Positions 44,163 to 53,333 are shown, numbered from the stretch's first letter. The stretch: 64,000 nt of DNA from Aeromonas eucrenophila (GCF_000819865.1 NZ_CDDF01000014.1:327007-391006); one strand, 5' to 3'. Notes: generated by a model not told the origin, from the sequence alone. Numbers and translations: made by a program.

Positions 44163-44185
44163 AAGGGGAGCTTCGGCTCCCCTTT
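44163..44185 (+). terminator. mdh terminator
   Basis: AAGGGGAGC (44163-44171) pairs with GCTCCCCTT (44176-44184) around a TTCG tetraloop. Confidence 0.85.
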
Positions 44186-44270
44186 GTCATTTTGGGTGGT
44201 CTGAACGCCGAGTGAGAGGGCTAAGGAGATGAGGCTTGCGGCCGATAACCGAGAGCAGCAGGAGATCTTC

Positions 44271-45080
44271 ATGATGAAACCCAATACCCTCGTCGGCCTT
44301 ATCTGTTTATGCAGCCTCCCCTTGCAGGGGGCAGAGCCGGTCTCGGCTGCCTCGCCAACCCAGGCCCCCGCGGTATCTGCTGCCATTGCGCCATCCATAC
44401 CCGCCTTACCCGCTCCGGCGCCAGCTATTCCTGCCGTGACAGCGTCAGCTCCTATACCGGCCGCTCCCGCCTCGGCAGCGCCGTCGGCGGCACCGGCATC
44501 CGCTCCCTTGCCCGAGCCGCTGAGCACGGGTCTGCAGGCGGTGCAGCTCTATCGGCAGGATGAGCTGCTCAACTGGATTGAGCAGGGCCGCCATCTGACC
44601 CGGGTGAAGCAGGACAGATGCCAGCTGACCCAGGACATAGAGGCGCGCGCCTCCGTGATGAAGATCCCCGCCTACCAGTTCCTGTGGGGTGACATGCTGG
44701 CCTGGGGAGTCTGCATCAAGCCCGACGCACAGATGGGCGTGCAATACATGTGGGAGGCGGCCGATCAGGGGCTGGCCCCCGCGCTTGAACAGTTGGGGCG
44801 CTATTACTGGAAGGGGACATTGGTGCAAAAGGATCTGGCGCGAGCCGAGATCCTGATGCGGGAGGCGGCCAGCCTTGGCTTCCAGCGGGCACAGATCGAA
44901 TGGGTCGAGATGCTGCTGCAGGGCATGGGCAGCCCGCTGGATTATGAGGAGGCCTACCATTGGCTGCACGGCACCGTCATAGGTGACAAGGCCACCCACC
45001 AGAAGGCGGCTAGCCTGCTGAGCCGGCTTGGCAATCGCATGCCCGCCAACGCCATCGCCCGTGCCAAGGCGATGCGCTGA
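44271..45080 (+). CDS. motX: Sodium-type flagellar motor protein MotX
   Basis: MotX forms, with MotY, the T-ring that anchors the PomA/PomB stator of Na+-driven polar flagella. The 269-residue protein has a signal peptide (to about residue 20), then an unusual 60-residue Pro/Ala/Ser linker (22-84). The MotX/Sel1-repeat domain follows: AVQLYRQDELLNWI, CQLTQDIEARASVMKIPAYQFLWGDML, ALEQLGRYYWKGTLVQKDLARAE. Vibrio MotX, from memory, lacks so long a linker and is nearer 210 residues. GGAG precedes ATG 44271. Confidence 0.9.
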   Translation: MMKPNTLVGLICLCSLPLQGAEPVSAASPTQAPAVSAAIAPSIPALPAPAPAIPAVTASAPIPAAPASAAPSAAPASAPLPEPLSTGLQAVQLYRQDELLNWIEQGRHLTRVKQDRCQLTQDIEARASVMKIPAYQFLWGDMLAWGVCIKPDAQMGVQYMWEAADQGLAPALEQLGRYYWKGTLVQKDLARAEILMREAASLGFQRAQIEWVEMLLQGMGSPLDYEEAYHWLHGTVIGDKATHQKAASLLSRLGNRMPANAIARAKAMR

Positions 45081-45108
45081 TCTCTGTCTGATGTGATGCC
45101 GGATATGA

Positions 45109-45140
45109 CAAGGCCCACGAACCTGCGTTCGTGGGCCTTG
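45109..45140. terminator. Bidirectional terminator motX/hmp
   Basis: CAAGGCCCACGAAC (45109-45122) pairs with GTTCGTGGGCCTTG (45127-45140) around CTGC, between convergent motX and hmp. Confidence 0.85.
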
Positions 45141-45171
45141 TTGCATCTCGCCATGTCAGGATGCAGACGCC

Positions 45172-46365
45172 TTATAGATCCTGATGGGGACCGAAGACCT
45201 CGTAGTGCATCCGCTCGGCAGGTACACCCAGCGCGAGCAGCTGGGCCTTGATCGCCTTCATGAACGGGAGGGGACCGCAGAAGTAGTAGTGGGCATTGGC
45301 CGGAATGAGGTCGGTGACCTGCTCCAGCGCCATGGTGCCACTGAAGTCATAATCTTCTCCTTCCAGATCCTGCTCGGCAGGGGTGCGATACCAGACTCGG
45401 CTCTGTAGGTGGGCGTGTTGGCGGCTCTTGGCCCGGATCTCCTCCTTGAAGGCATGCACGGCGCCCTGTTCGCAGGCGTGCAGCCAGCGGATGTCGGCAG
45501 CCTGCGGCTCGGCCAGCCGCTGGTTCAGCATGCTCAGCATGGGGGTGAGACCCACACCGGCACTGAGCAGCACCACTGGACTGCTGGCGTCGGCTTGCAG
45601 GAAGAAGTCACCGGTCGGCGGCATCAACGCCACCTCGTCACCCGCCTGCAGCTGGTCGTGCAGCAGGTTGGAGACCTGACCCTGGGGCTCACGTTTGACG
45701 CTGATGCGATAGTCGCGGCCATTGGGGGCATCGGAGAGGGAGTATTGACGGATCTCCTGGTACTCCAGCGTTGGGTGATTGAGCTGGATGCTGAGGTATT
45801 GGCCCGGTTTGAAGGCGAGCACAGGTTTGCCATCGGCAGGGGCCAGCACGAAGGAGGTGATGAGCTCGCTCTCTTGGCGCTTCTCCTTGATGATGAAGGG
45901 GCGGGCACCCTGCCAGCCACCGGCCTGCGCGGCCCGCTCCTGATAGATCTCGCTCTCCCGGCCGATGAAGATGTTAGCCAGCACCCCATAGGCCTTGCCC
46001 CAGGCATCCAGCACCTCGTCGGTCACCGCACTACCGCCCAATTCTTTGAGCGTGGCCAAGAGATGACTACCTACAATGTGATATTGTTCCGGCTGGATAA
46101 GGAAACCCGTGTGCTTGTGGGCGATGCGCTCCACCGCGCCGGCCAGGGCGCCCAGATTGTCGATGTTCTTGGCGTAGGCCGCCACGGCATTGAACAGCGC
46201 CAGCGGTTGACCGCCGCTGCGTTGATGGGCCAGGTTGAAAATATCCTTCAGCTCGGGATTGTGGCTGAACATGCGTTGATAGAAGTGCTGGGTGAGCGCA
46301 GGCCCCGCCGATTCGAGCAAAGGGATGGTGCTTTTGATGACGGCGATGGTGCCTTGGTCTAACAT
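45172..46365 (-). CDS. hmp: Nitric oxide dioxygenase (flavohemoglobin) Hmp
   Basis: Hmp turns NO and O2 into nitrate and is the main aerobic NO defence. The 397-residue product has an N-terminal globin (about 1-138; His-containing IAHKHTGF region), then an FAD domain (RQYSLSDAP) and an NAD domain (SAGVGLTPMLSML, CGPLPFMKAIK). The size matches E. coli Hmp (396). It is divergent from nsrR, with NsrR-like and FNR-like sites between them. Confidence 0.96.
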   Translation of the reverse strand: MLDQGTIAVIKSTIPLLESAGPALTQHFYQRMFSHNPELKDIFNLAHQRSGGQPLALFNAVAAYAKNIDNLGALAGAVERIAHKHTGFLIQPEQYHIVGSHLLATLKELGGSAVTDEVLDAWGKAYGVLANIFIGRESEIYQERAAQAGGWQGARPFIIKEKRQESELITSFVLAPADGKPVLAFKPGQYLSIQLNHPTLEYQEIRQYSLSDAPNGRDYRISVKREPQGQVSNLLHDQLQAGDEVALMPPTGDFFLQADASSPVVLLSAGVGLTPMLSMLNQRLAEPQAADIRWLHACEQGAVHAFKEEIRAKSRQHAHLQSRVWYRTPAEQDLEGEDYDFSGTMALEQVTDLIPANAHYYFCGPLPFMKAIKAQLLALGVPAERMHYEVFGPHQDL

Positions 46366-46406
46366 AGGAGGTCCTTTTTAATTGAACATATAAAATGCCA
46401 CTTAAT

Positions 46407-46429
46407 AAGTTGCATCCTAAATGTTTAAT
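46407..46429. promoter_or_regulatory. NsrR-like binding site between hmp and nsrR
   Basis: The 11-1-11 repeat AAGTTGCATCC-T-AAATGTTTAAT keeps the NsrR core elements TGCAT and AAATG, matching about two thirds of the consensus half-sites. Its place upstream of hmp fits NO-relieved repression. Confidence 0.5.
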
Positions 46430-46442
46430 TGATCTGGATCAA
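46429..46442. promoter_or_regulatory. FNR/CRP-type palindrome TTGATCTGGATCAA
   Basis: TTGAT-CTGG-ATCAA is a perfect match to the FNR consensus TTGAT-N4-ATCAA. It abuts the NsrR-like site, so hmp and/or nsrR may also respond to oxygen. Confidence 0.65.
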
Positions 46443-46476
46443 TCATCAATTTCTTGCGCTATGCGCCACAGGCACT

Positions 46477-46950
46477 ATGAGACTAACTAGCTATACCGAT
46501 TTTGGATTGAGAGCCCTGCTCTATCTGGCCACCCTGCCGGAAGGCGAACTGTCGAGCGTGGCCAAGGTGTCCGCCCTGTACGACGTGTCCCGCAATCACA
46601 TGGTGAAGGTGGTGAACCAGCTGGTGAAGCTGGGCTATCTGCAGTCCCAGCGCGGCAAGAACGGCGGGATCCGCATGGCCTGTAAACCCGAAGAGGTCAA
46701 CATAGGTCAGGTGATCCGGGCACTGGAAGGCAATCTGGACGGGATCGACTGCAACTCGCCGGTCTGCCATATCGTCTCGGTCTGTCTGCTCAAGAGTGCC
46801 CTGAAAGAGGCGATGAATGCCTTCCTGGCGGTGATGGACAGCTATACGCTGCAAGACTTGCTGGCCAACCGCGCCGAGTTGCAACAGGTGTTCGGCGAGC
46901 TGATCCCGACCCTGGTGCTTGAGCCTGAGCCGGAAGAAGAGAACGAATAA
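46477..46950 (+). CDS. nsrR: Nitric oxide-sensitive repressor NsrR
   Basis: NsrR is an Rrf2-family repressor whose Fe-S cluster is destroyed by NO. The 157-residue protein has MRLTSYTDFGLRALLYLA, the recognition helix region SRNHMVKVVNQLVKLGYL, RGKNGGIRMA, and cluster-ligand Cys92, Cys97 and Cys103, the same spacing as E. coli NsrR. It is divergent from its expected target hmp and ends at a terminator. Confidence 0.95.
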   Translation: MRLTSYTDFGLRALLYLATLPEGELSSVAKVSALYDVSRNHMVKVVNQLVKLGYLQSQRGKNGGIRMACKPEEVNIGQVIRALEGNLDGIDCNSPVCHIVSVCLLKSALKEAMNAFLAVMDSYTLQDLLANRAELQQVFGELIPTLVLEPEPEEENE

Positions 46951-46954
46951 GACG

Positions 46955-46982
46955 AAAAAGGCTGCCATCGGCAGCCTTTTTT
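46955..46982. terminator. Bidirectional terminator nsrR/yfjD
   Basis: AAAAAGGCTGCC (46955-46966) pairs with GGCAGCCTTTTT (46970-46981). It overlaps the end of leftward yfjD by a base. Confidence 0.9.
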
Positions 46983-48262
46983 CAATCCTCGTAACCCGAC
47001 TCGTTGCGGTATAGATGTGGCATGATCCGCGCCATCTTCACCATGTTGTTCTCGACTTCAATGATCTCGATGGGATAGCCCGCCAGCCTGACGCTGATGT
47101 TTGGCTGGGGGATCTCCTCCAGGTACTCCAGGATCACCCCGTTGAGGGTGCGTGGCCCCTCGATGGGCAGATGCCAGTTCATCTCCTTGTTCAGCTCGCG
47201 GATGCTGGCGGAGCCTTCCACCAGGAAGGAGCCGTCCGGCTGGGGGTGGATCTCGTCGCTCGGGGTCGGCGTCATGGAGGTGGTGAAGTCCCCGACTATC
47301 TCTTCGAGTATGTCATCCAGGGTGATCAGCCCCTGAATATCCCCATATTCATCGACAATCAGCCCGATCCGCTCCTTGTTGCGCTGGAACTTGGCCAGCT
47401 GCACGTTGAGCGGCGTCCCTTCGGGAATGAAATAGATGGGATCGACCTCCCGCAGCAGGCTGGACTTGTTGAACTGATCCTTGGCGACCAGCCTGAGCGC
47501 ATCCCGTGCGTGCAAGAAGCCGACAACGTCATCGATATTGTCGCGATAAAGCAGGATCTTGGTATGAGCGCAGTGAGCCAGCTGACGCAGTATGGTCTTC
47601 CAGTCATCGTTGATGTCGATGGCGAAGATCTCGCTGCGCGGCACCATGATGTTTTCCACCGTCATCTTGTCCAGATCCAGGATGCCGATCAGCATCTCCT
47701 GATGGCGTTGGGGGATCAGGCTGCCCGCTTCGTTGACTATGGTGCGCAGTTCTTCCGCGTTGAGGGAATCATCCTTGCGGTGATCCAGTCGCATCAGTTT
47801 GAGCAGCAGGTTGGTGATGCCGTTGATGAGCCAGACGAAGGGGGAGAGGGGAATCATCAATCCCTTGAGGATCCAGGAGGCTGGATAGGCAATCTTCTCG
47901 GGGAACATGGCGGCCAGGGTCTTGGGGGTGACTTCACCAAATACCAGTACCACCAGGGTCAGGCCGACGGTGGCGATGAGGATGCCGAGATCCCCGAACA
48001 ACCGGATGCAGACGACGGTGGCGATGGCGGACGCCAGGATATTGACCAGGTTGTTGCCGATGAGGATGAGGCCGAGCAGACGCTCCGGCCTGGCCAGCAG
48101 TTTTTCTACCCGGCGGGCGGCCTTGTGCTTGGTCTGGGCCAGATGTCGCAACTTGTAGCGGTTGAGGGACATCAGGCCGGTTTCGGAACTGGAGAAGAAG
48201 GCTGACAAGAGGATCAAGATAACGAGGACAATCAGCAGTGTGCTCGTCGAGATACTGTCCAA
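46982..48262 (-). CDS. yfjD: CorB/YfjD family transporter with CNNM and CBS domains
   Basis: The 426-residue membrane protein has an N-terminal DUF21 (CNNM) domain with about four helices (to residue 190). Two CBS domains follow (about 205-330, IMVPRSEIFAIDI and GLIVDEYGDIQGLIT), then a CorC_HlyC domain. The family includes Mg2+/Co2+ efflux proteins. It follows ypjD at 39 bases, and the ffh-ypjD-yfjD neighbourhood is the same as in E. coli. Confidence 0.92.
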   Translation of the reverse strand: MDSISTSTLLIVLVILILLSAFFSSSETGLMSLNRYKLRHLAQTKHKAARRVEKLLARPERLLGLILIGNNLVNILASAIATVVCIRLFGDLGILIATVGLTLVVLVFGEVTPKTLAAMFPEKIAYPASWILKGLMIPLSPFVWLINGITNLLLKLMRLDHRKDDSLNAEELRTIVNEAGSLIPQRHQEMLIGILDLDKMTVENIMVPRSEIFAIDINDDWKTILRQLAHCAHTKILLYRDNIDDVVGFLHARDALRLVAKDQFNKSSLLREVDPIYFIPEGTPLNVQLAKFQRNKERIGLIVDEYGDIQGLITLDDILEEIVGDFTTSMTPTPSDEIHPQPDGSFLVEGSASIRELNKEMNWHLPIEGPRTLNGVILEYLEEIPQPNISVRLAGYPIEIIEVENNMVKMARIMPHLYRNESGYED

Positions 48263-48301
48263 AAAAGGCTCCTGTTGGATGATGAGGTGATGGACGAGCC
48301 G

Positions 48302-49114
48302 TCAGCTCAGCAAGACTTCCTTGACGAAACGGCTGCCAAAATAGGCCAAGGTCAGGATGACGCTGCCGATGAGGCTCAACGTGATGACCTTGCGGCCACG
48401 CCAGCCGCGGCTGTGATGACCCCAGAGCAGCAGCACGTAGACGCACCAGGCGAGGATCGACAGGACCGCCTTGTGGGACTTGCCCTGAGCAAACATGTCT
48501 TCGAGGAAGAACAGGCCGGAGGCGATGGACAGCGTCAGCAAGAACAGGCCGGCCGAGATGAGCTGGAACAGCCGCTTCTCCACCGTCATGAGCGGCGGCA
48601 TGGCGGGCAGGTTGCTGATCTTTCTGGATTTCAGCTTGCGGTCCAGGTAGGCGAGCTGGAGCGCAAAGAGGCAGGCGATCATCAGCACCGAGTAGGCCAT
48701 CAGGGCGAGCCCGATGTGCAGCAGCAGCTGGGGATGGGCCTCCAGATGGGTAACATAGTTACCGGGGATGAGGGCGCTGGCGGCCAGCAGCAAGGCCGAG
48801 AAACTGTAGACCACGGGCAGCAGGATCCAGCCGTTGAAGCGGCGGGTCACGCAGGTCATGAAGCAGCTGATGATGAGGGCGACCAGAGAGGCGACATTCA
48901 GCATGCTGAGATTTTGGCCGGACTGCGTGGCCAGCACTTCGCTGCCCACCGCGATACCGTGGGTAGTCAGGGCAAGACCGACGCAGGCGAACAGCGACAC
49001 TTGCCCGACGGGCTTGGCACTGAGCAGCAGATGCAGCGAGGCGATGATGGCCAGCAGGTAAAACGCCAGGGCCAGAACAGAGATCACGATCATAACCAGG
49101 TCGTTGTTAAACAA
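48302..49114 (-). CDS. ypjD: YpjD, CcsA-like inner-membrane protein
   Basis: The 270-residue product has about eight membrane segments and the CcsA/ResC-type cytochrome c assembly domain pattern, with LHIGLALMAYSVLMIACLFALQLAYLDRKLK and WGHHSRGWRGRK. Despite the domain, YpjD homologues are not part of the main cytochrome c pathway; the role is unclear. It is divergent from ffh and leads into yfjD. Confidence 0.9.
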   Translation of the reverse strand: MFNNDLVMIVISVLALAFYLLAIIASLHLLLSAKPVGQVSLFACVGLALTTHGIAVGSEVLATQSGQNLSMLNVASLVALIISCFMTCVTRRFNGWILLPVVYSFSALLLAASALIPGNYVTHLEAHPQLLLHIGLALMAYSVLMIACLFALQLAYLDRKLKSRKISNLPAMPPLMTVEKRLFQLISAGLFLLTLSIASGLFFLEDMFAQGKSHKAVLSILAWCVYVLLLWGHHSRGWRGRKVITLSLIGSVILTLAYFGSRFVKEVLLS

Positions 49115-49197
49115 GCTTTATGAATAAGAGGGGCAGTATACCTTGCACAAGATATGCTCGCCAGTTGTGCCAGGGGCTAACTGCCCATATATAAGTA

Positions 49198-49364
49198 GCA
49201 GGTGACCGCCGCGTGCGGTGAATAATCGTCCTCTGGCGTTGACTGAGGTATGATGCGCCTCATCTATTACGCCTGACCATGCTGATGGCAGGCGGCCGCT
49301 GTGCGGCGAATCATCGTCCCATAGTGCTGACTGGGGTATAATGCTCCCCATTTGTTACGCCAAG
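49198..49364. repeat. Tandem 88-90 bp duplication in the ffh promoter region
   Basis: Two imperfect copies start at about 49198 and 49288. Each has GCAGG--GCCG---TGCGG-GAAT-ATCGTCC, then GTTGACTGAGG or GCTGACTGGGG. A -10-like TATGAT (49249) or TATAAT (49337) follows, then CGCC/CCCC and a TTACGCC tail. The right copy has the better -10 and is nearer ffh. Confidence 0.75.
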
Positions 49365-49378
49365 AACCGGAATGCGTC

Positions 49379-50758
49379 ATGTTTGAGAATTTGACTGAAC
49401 GACTCTCGCGCACCCTGCGCAATGTCAGCGGCCGTGGCCGACTGACCGAAGAGAACATCAAGGATACCTTGCGTGAAGTGCGCATGGCGCTGCTCGAGGC
49501 GGACGTCGCCCTGCCGGTCGTGCGTGACTTCGTGGCGCGGGTCAAGGAGCGGGCCGTTGGTCAGGAAGTGGCCAAGTCGTTGAGCCCGGGCCAAGCCTTC
49601 ATCAAGATAGTGCATGGCGAGCTGGTCTCGGTCATGGGCGAAGCCAACGAGCAGCTCAATCTGGCCGCCCAGCCGCCGGCCATCATCCTGATGGCGGGTC
49701 TGCAGGGTGCCGGTAAGACCACGACCGTGGCCAAGCTGGCCAAATTGCTCAAAGAGCGCAGCAAGAAGAAGGTGCTGGTGGTCAGTGCGGACGTTTACCG
49801 TCCCGCGGCGATCAAGCAGTTGGAGACCCTGGCCAGCGACATCGGGGTCGACTTCTTCCCGAGCGACGTGACCCAGAAGCCGGTGGCGATCGCCACCGCC
49901 GCCATCGATCAGGCACGCAAGAAATTCTATGACGTGGTGATCGTCGATACCGCCGGTCGCCTGCACGTCGATGGCGAGATGATGGCGGAGATCCAGGATC
50001 TGCACGCCACCATCAAGCCGGTCGAGACCCTGTTCGTGGTCGATGCCATGACGGGTCAGGATGCCGCCAACACCGCCAAGGCGTTCAACGAGGCGCTGCC
50101 GCTCACCGGCGTGATCCTCACCAAGGCGGACGGCGACGCCCGCGGTGGTGCCGCCCTGTCTGTGCGCCACATCACCGGCAAGCCGGTCAAGTTCATCGGT
50201 ATGGGCGAGAAGACAGACGCGCTGGAGCCCTTCCACCCGGACCGTCTCGCCTCCCGCATCCTCGGCATGGGGGACGTGCTGTCGCTCATCGAAGAGGTAG
50301 AGCGGACCGTCGATAAAGAGAAAGCCGCCAAGTTGGCCAACAAGGTCAAGAGTGGCAAGGGCTTCGATCTGGAAGACTTCCGCGAGCAGCTGGCGCAGAT
50401 GCGCAACATGGGCGGCATGATGGGCATGCTCGACAAGTTGCCCGGCATGTCCGGTCTGCCGGATAACGTGAAGGATCAGATGGACGACAAGCTCACCGTG
50501 CGCATGGAGGCCATCATCAGCTCCATGACCCCCAAGGAGCGTGCCCATCCCGATCTCATCAAAGGCTCCCGCAAGCGCCGCATCGCCGCGGGCTCCGGCA
50601 TGCAGGTGCAGGACGTGAACAAGCTGCTCAAGCAGTTCACCGAGATGCAGCGCATGATGAAGAAGATGTCCGGCAAGGGTGGCATGCGCAAGATGATGGG
50701 GCAGATGAAGAACATGCTGCCACCCGGATTCGGTGGCGGCGGTCGCGGCCCGTTCTGA
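49379..50758 (+). CDS. ffh: Signal recognition particle protein Ffh
   Basis: Ffh with 4.5S RNA targets nascent membrane proteins to FtsY. The 459-residue protein has the N domain, G-domain GLQGAGKTT, DTAGRLH and TKADGDARGGAAL, and a Met-rich M domain (MRNMGGMMGMLDKLPGM, MQRMMKKMSGKGGMRKMMGQM). ATG 49379 fits the family start (MFENLTERLSRTLRNVSGRG). It is divergent from ypjD, with a duplicated promoter region. Confidence 0.97.
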   Translation: MFENLTERLSRTLRNVSGRGRLTEENIKDTLREVRMALLEADVALPVVRDFVARVKERAVGQEVAKSLSPGQAFIKIVHGELVSVMGEANEQLNLAAQPPAIILMAGLQGAGKTTTVAKLAKLLKERSKKKVLVVSADVYRPAAIKQLETLASDIGVDFFPSDVTQKPVAIATAAIDQARKKFYDVVIVDTAGRLHVDGEMMAEIQDLHATIKPVETLFVVDAMTGQDAANTAKAFNEALPLTGVILTKADGDARGGAALSVRHITGKPVKFIGMGEKTDALEPFHPDRLASRILGMGDVLSLIEEVERTVDKEKAAKLANKVKSGKGFDLEDFREQLAQMRNMGGMMGMLDKLPGMSGLPDNVKDQMDDKLTVRMEAIISSMTPKERAHPDLIKGSRKRRIAAGSGMQVQDVNKLLKQFTEMQRMMKKMSGKGGMRKMMGQMKNMLPPGFGGGGRGPF

Positions 50759-50780
50759 TCCCGAGCCATTCAGCCAGCAC

Positions 50781-50806
50781 AGGGCCCACAAGATGTGGGC
50801 CCTTTT
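50781..50806 (+). terminator. ffh terminator
   Basis: AGGGCCCACA (50781-50790) pairs with TGTGGGCCCT (50794-50803) around AGA, followed by TTTT. Confidence 0.88.
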
Positions 50807-50842
50807 CATGGCGTATCCTGCGCAAAAAATGGCTGGTTTGGT

Positions 50843-50870
50843 TGCAATTATTACGAATCCAAGTAGAATT
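50843..50870 (+). promoter_or_regulatory. Predicted rpsP operon promoter
   Basis: TTGCAA (50843-50848) and TAGAAT (50865-50870) are 16 bp apart. A leader hairpin, GGTCCGC (50892-50898) with GCGGGCC (50905-50911), follows before rpsP and may be part of leader control. Confidence 0.55.
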
Positions 50871-50939
50871 ACGCGGCTTATTTTAAGCTAGGGTCCGCGT
50901 GTTTGCGGGCCTTGTTCATTAGATGTTAATGAGGACGAT

Positions 50940-51188
50940 ATGGTAACCATTCGTTTACAACGTGGTGGCGCGAAAAAGCGTCCGTTTTACCAAGTAGTAG
51001 TTACTGACAGCCGTTGCGCCCGTGACGGTCGTTTCATCGAACGTGTTGGTTTCTTCAACCCGGTCGCTACCGGCAATGCTGAAAAGCTGAAGCTGGACCT
51101 GGCTCGTATCGAGCATTGGGTTGCTACTGGTGCCGCTGTTTCTGACCGCGTTGCCAAGCTGATCAAAGACGCTGCCAAAGCTGCTTAA
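50940..51188 (+). CDS. rpsP: 30S ribosomal protein S16
   Basis: The 82-residue protein is a canonical bS16 ([36 protein letters not shown]). It starts the rpsP-rimM-trmD-rplS operon, in the same order as in E. coli. Its codon use is biased to A/T-ending optimal codons, unlike the GC-rich genes around it, as expected for highly expressed ribosomal genes. Confidence 0.98.
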   Translation: MVTIRLQRGGAKKRPFYQVVVTDSRCARDGRFIERVGFFNPVATGNAEKLKLDLARIEHWVATGAAVSDRVAKLIKDAAKAA

Positions 51189-51212
51189 TCAGTCAAACGG
51201 TAGGGAGTTAAG

Positions 51213-51734
51213 GTGGAAAAACCTATAGTTCTGGGCACCCTGGGTACCGTATACGGGATCAAGGGCTGGCTTAAAGTGAACTCCTTCACCGATGTTGCCG
51301 AAGCGATTTTCGATTACAACCCCTGGATGATTCATCAGAACGGGGCGTGGCGTGAGATTCAGGTTTCGGCCTGGAAGCGTCACAACAAGGGTCTGATCTG
51401 CAAGCTCGATGGTATCGATGTGCGCGAGGATGCCCTGGCATTGACCAATGTCGAGATTGGCGTACCCGCCGATCTGTTGCCTGCGTTGCCCGAAGGTGAG
51501 TTCTACTGGCGTGACCTGATTGGTTGCTCGGTAAAGACCACCAAGGGATACGACCTGGGCAAGGTGACCGAATTGATGGAAACCGGCTCCAACGATGTGT
51601 TGGTGGTTGAGGCCAATGTAAAAGATGCCTTTGGTGCTAAGGAGCGGTTGATTCCGTTTCTGGAAGAGCAGGTGATCAAGAATATTGATCTGACTGCTCG
51701 AACAATCGAAGTTGATTGGGATCCTGGTTTCTAG
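51213..51734 (+). CDS. rimM: Ribosome maturation factor RimM
   Basis: RimM binds S19 and helps late 30S maturation. The 173-residue product has the N-terminal RimM domain ([21 protein letters not shown]) and the C-terminal PRC-barrel ([29 protein letters not shown]). It ends in [14 protein letters not shown]. The start 24 bases after rpsP has GTGG-type spacing with GGAG upstream. Confidence 0.97.
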   Translation: MEKPIVLGTLGTVYGIKGWLKVNSFTDVAEAIFDYNPWMIHQNGAWREIQVSAWKRHNKGLICKLDGIDVREDALALTNVEIGVPADLLPALPEGEFYWRDLIGCSVKTTKGYDLGKVTELMETGSNDVLVVEANVKDAFGAKERLIPFLEEQVIKNIDLTARTIEVDWDPGF

Positions 51735-51768
51735 TTTCCCGCGCTAACACGGGTGCCGGAGGTTTCTT

Positions 51769-52515
51769 ATGTGGATTGGGGTCATTAGCCTCTTCCCGGA
51801 AATGTTCCGAGCCATTACCGAGCACGGGGTAACGGGTCGGGCCGTCAAGAGTGGCCTGCTGCAGATTGAGTGCTGGAACCCTCGGGATTTCACCCACGAC
51901 AAACACCGTACGGTCGATGATCGTCCTTATGGTGGTGGGCCTGGAATGCTGATGATGGTGCAGCCGCTGCGTGATGCGATTCATGCAGCCAAGCAAGCGG
52001 CGGGAGACGGGGCGAAAGTCATCTATCTCTCTCCTCAGGGACGCAAGCTGACTCAAGCGGGCGTAACCGAGTTGGCGACGAATCAGAAGCTTATTCTGGT
52101 CGCCGGTCGATACGAAGGTATCGACGAACGCGTGATACAAACCGAAGTCGACGAAGAGTGGTCTATCGGAGATTACGTGTTAAGTGGTGGCGAGTTGCCT
52201 GCCATGACCCTGATCGATGCGGTTTCGCGTCTGGTCCCAGGGGTCTTGGGTGATCAGGCCAGTGCCGAGCAGGACTCCTTCACGGATGGCCTGCTGGATC
52301 ATCCCCACTATACTCGGCCGGAGTTGTTGGATGGATTGGCGGTGCCTGAGGCGCTGACAAGCGGCAATCACGAAGTGATCAGGCGCTGGCGGCTCAAGCA
52401 ATCGCTCGGACGAACCTGGCAGAGAAGGCCGGAACTTATTAACAACCTAGCTCTGACTGACGAGCAAGAATCACTTCTTGCCGAATATGTCCGCGAAGTG
52501 CGTGACAACGTCTAA
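51769..52515 (+). CDS. trmD: tRNA (guanine37-N1)-methyltransferase TrmD
   Basis: TrmD makes m1G37, which prevents frameshifting. The 248-residue SPOUT enzyme has the trefoil-knot motifs [27 protein letters not shown] and [15 protein letters not shown]. Its place between rimM and rplS is universal in this group. Confidence 0.98.
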   Translation: MWIGVISLFPEMFRAITEHGVTGRAVKSGLLQIECWNPRDFTHDKHRTVDDRPYGGGPGMLMMVQPLRDAIHAAKQAAGDGAKVIYLSPQGRKLTQAGVTELATNQKLILVAGRYEGIDERVIQTEVDEEWSIGDYVLSGGELPAMTLIDAVSRLVPGVLGDQASAEQDSFTDGLLDHPHYTRPELLDGLAVPEALTSGNHEVIRRWRLKQSLGRTWQRRPELINNLALTDEQESLLAEYVREVRDNV

Positions 52516-52551
52516 GTAGAGTTTTCAGTTTATCCTAGGTAAGGAAAGACA

Positions 52552-52899
52552 ATGAGCAAGATTATTCAGCAGCTTGAACAAGAGCAACTGCGTACCGACA
52601 TCCCGGCATTTGCCCAGGGCGACACCGTACGTGTTCAAGTTCGTGTTAAAGAAGGTGGTAAAGAGCGTCTGCAGGCTTTCGAAGGCATCGTCATTGCCAA
52701 GCGTAACCGCGGTCTGCACTCTGCTTTCACCGTTCGCAAGATCTCCAACGGCGAAGGTGTTGAGCGTGTATTCCAGACTCACTCTCCGCTGATCCACAGT
52801 GTAGAACTGAAGCGTCGTGGTGATGTTCGCCGCGCCAAACTGTACTACCTGCGCAACCTGTCCGGCAAAGCTGCTCGTATCAAAGAGAAGCTCAACTAA
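52552..52899 (+). CDS. rplS: 50S ribosomal protein L19
   Basis: The 115-residue protein is a standard bL19 ([66 protein letters not shown]). Last gene of the operon. Optimal codon use indicates high expression. Confidence 0.98.
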
Positions 52900-52949
52900 T
52901 TCGATTCGAATTGGTGTCGGTATGTCGACGAATAGCTCGACAGGTAGTG

Positions 52950-52978
52950 AAAAGGCTCGCCAATGGCGAGCCTTTTTT
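52950..52978 (+). terminator. rpsP operon terminator
   Basis: GGCTCGCC (52954-52961) pairs with GGCGAGCC (52965-52972) around AAT, with A before and six T after. It can also serve the leftward gene ending at 53004. Confidence 0.92.
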
Positions 52979-53003
52979 GTGTCCGTCATTTGAGGCGCGG
53001 GGC

Positions 53004-53333
53004 TCAACCAGGTTGGCTGACCCGCACCACCGAGTTGTCCCGCCCGAAGGGGCCTGGCACATAGTCATCCGCCGCCCAGTCGTTGTCGTAATGGGTTTCT
53101 CCCCCCGGCTGCACCAGTTGGTAACAGTACTCGAAATGGCTGGGACCATCGGTGGGCAGATTGAGGGTCGCCTTGAACTCCCCGTTCTTCATTCGCTTGA
53201 GCTCGATGGGTTGCCACTGGCTGAACTCTCCCAGTAGCAAGATCTGTTCGGCCTCACCTGCGGCCTCTTTTTCCACTGCAAAGGTCACCTTGACCTCGGG
53301 ACGCGACTTGAGAAACTGCTTGTTTATCGGCAT
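53004..53333 (-). CDS. Isoamylase early-set / CBM48-like domain protein
   Basis: The 109-residue product is one early-set (CBM48/AMPK-beta-like) beta-sandwich: VKVTFAV, the typical LLGEFSQWQPIELKRMKNGEFKATLNLP, FEYCYQLV, and DDYVPGPFGRDNSVV. Such domains bind glycogen or act as small carbohydrate or scaffold modules. There are no glycogen genes nearby, and the ligand is unknown. Convergent with rplS. Confidence 0.8.
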   Translation of the reverse strand: MPINKQFLKSRPEVKVTFAVEKEAAGEAEQILLLGEFSQWQPIELKRMKNGEFKATLNLPTDGPSHFEYCYQLVQPGGETHYDNDWAADDYVPGPFGRDNSVVRVSQPG

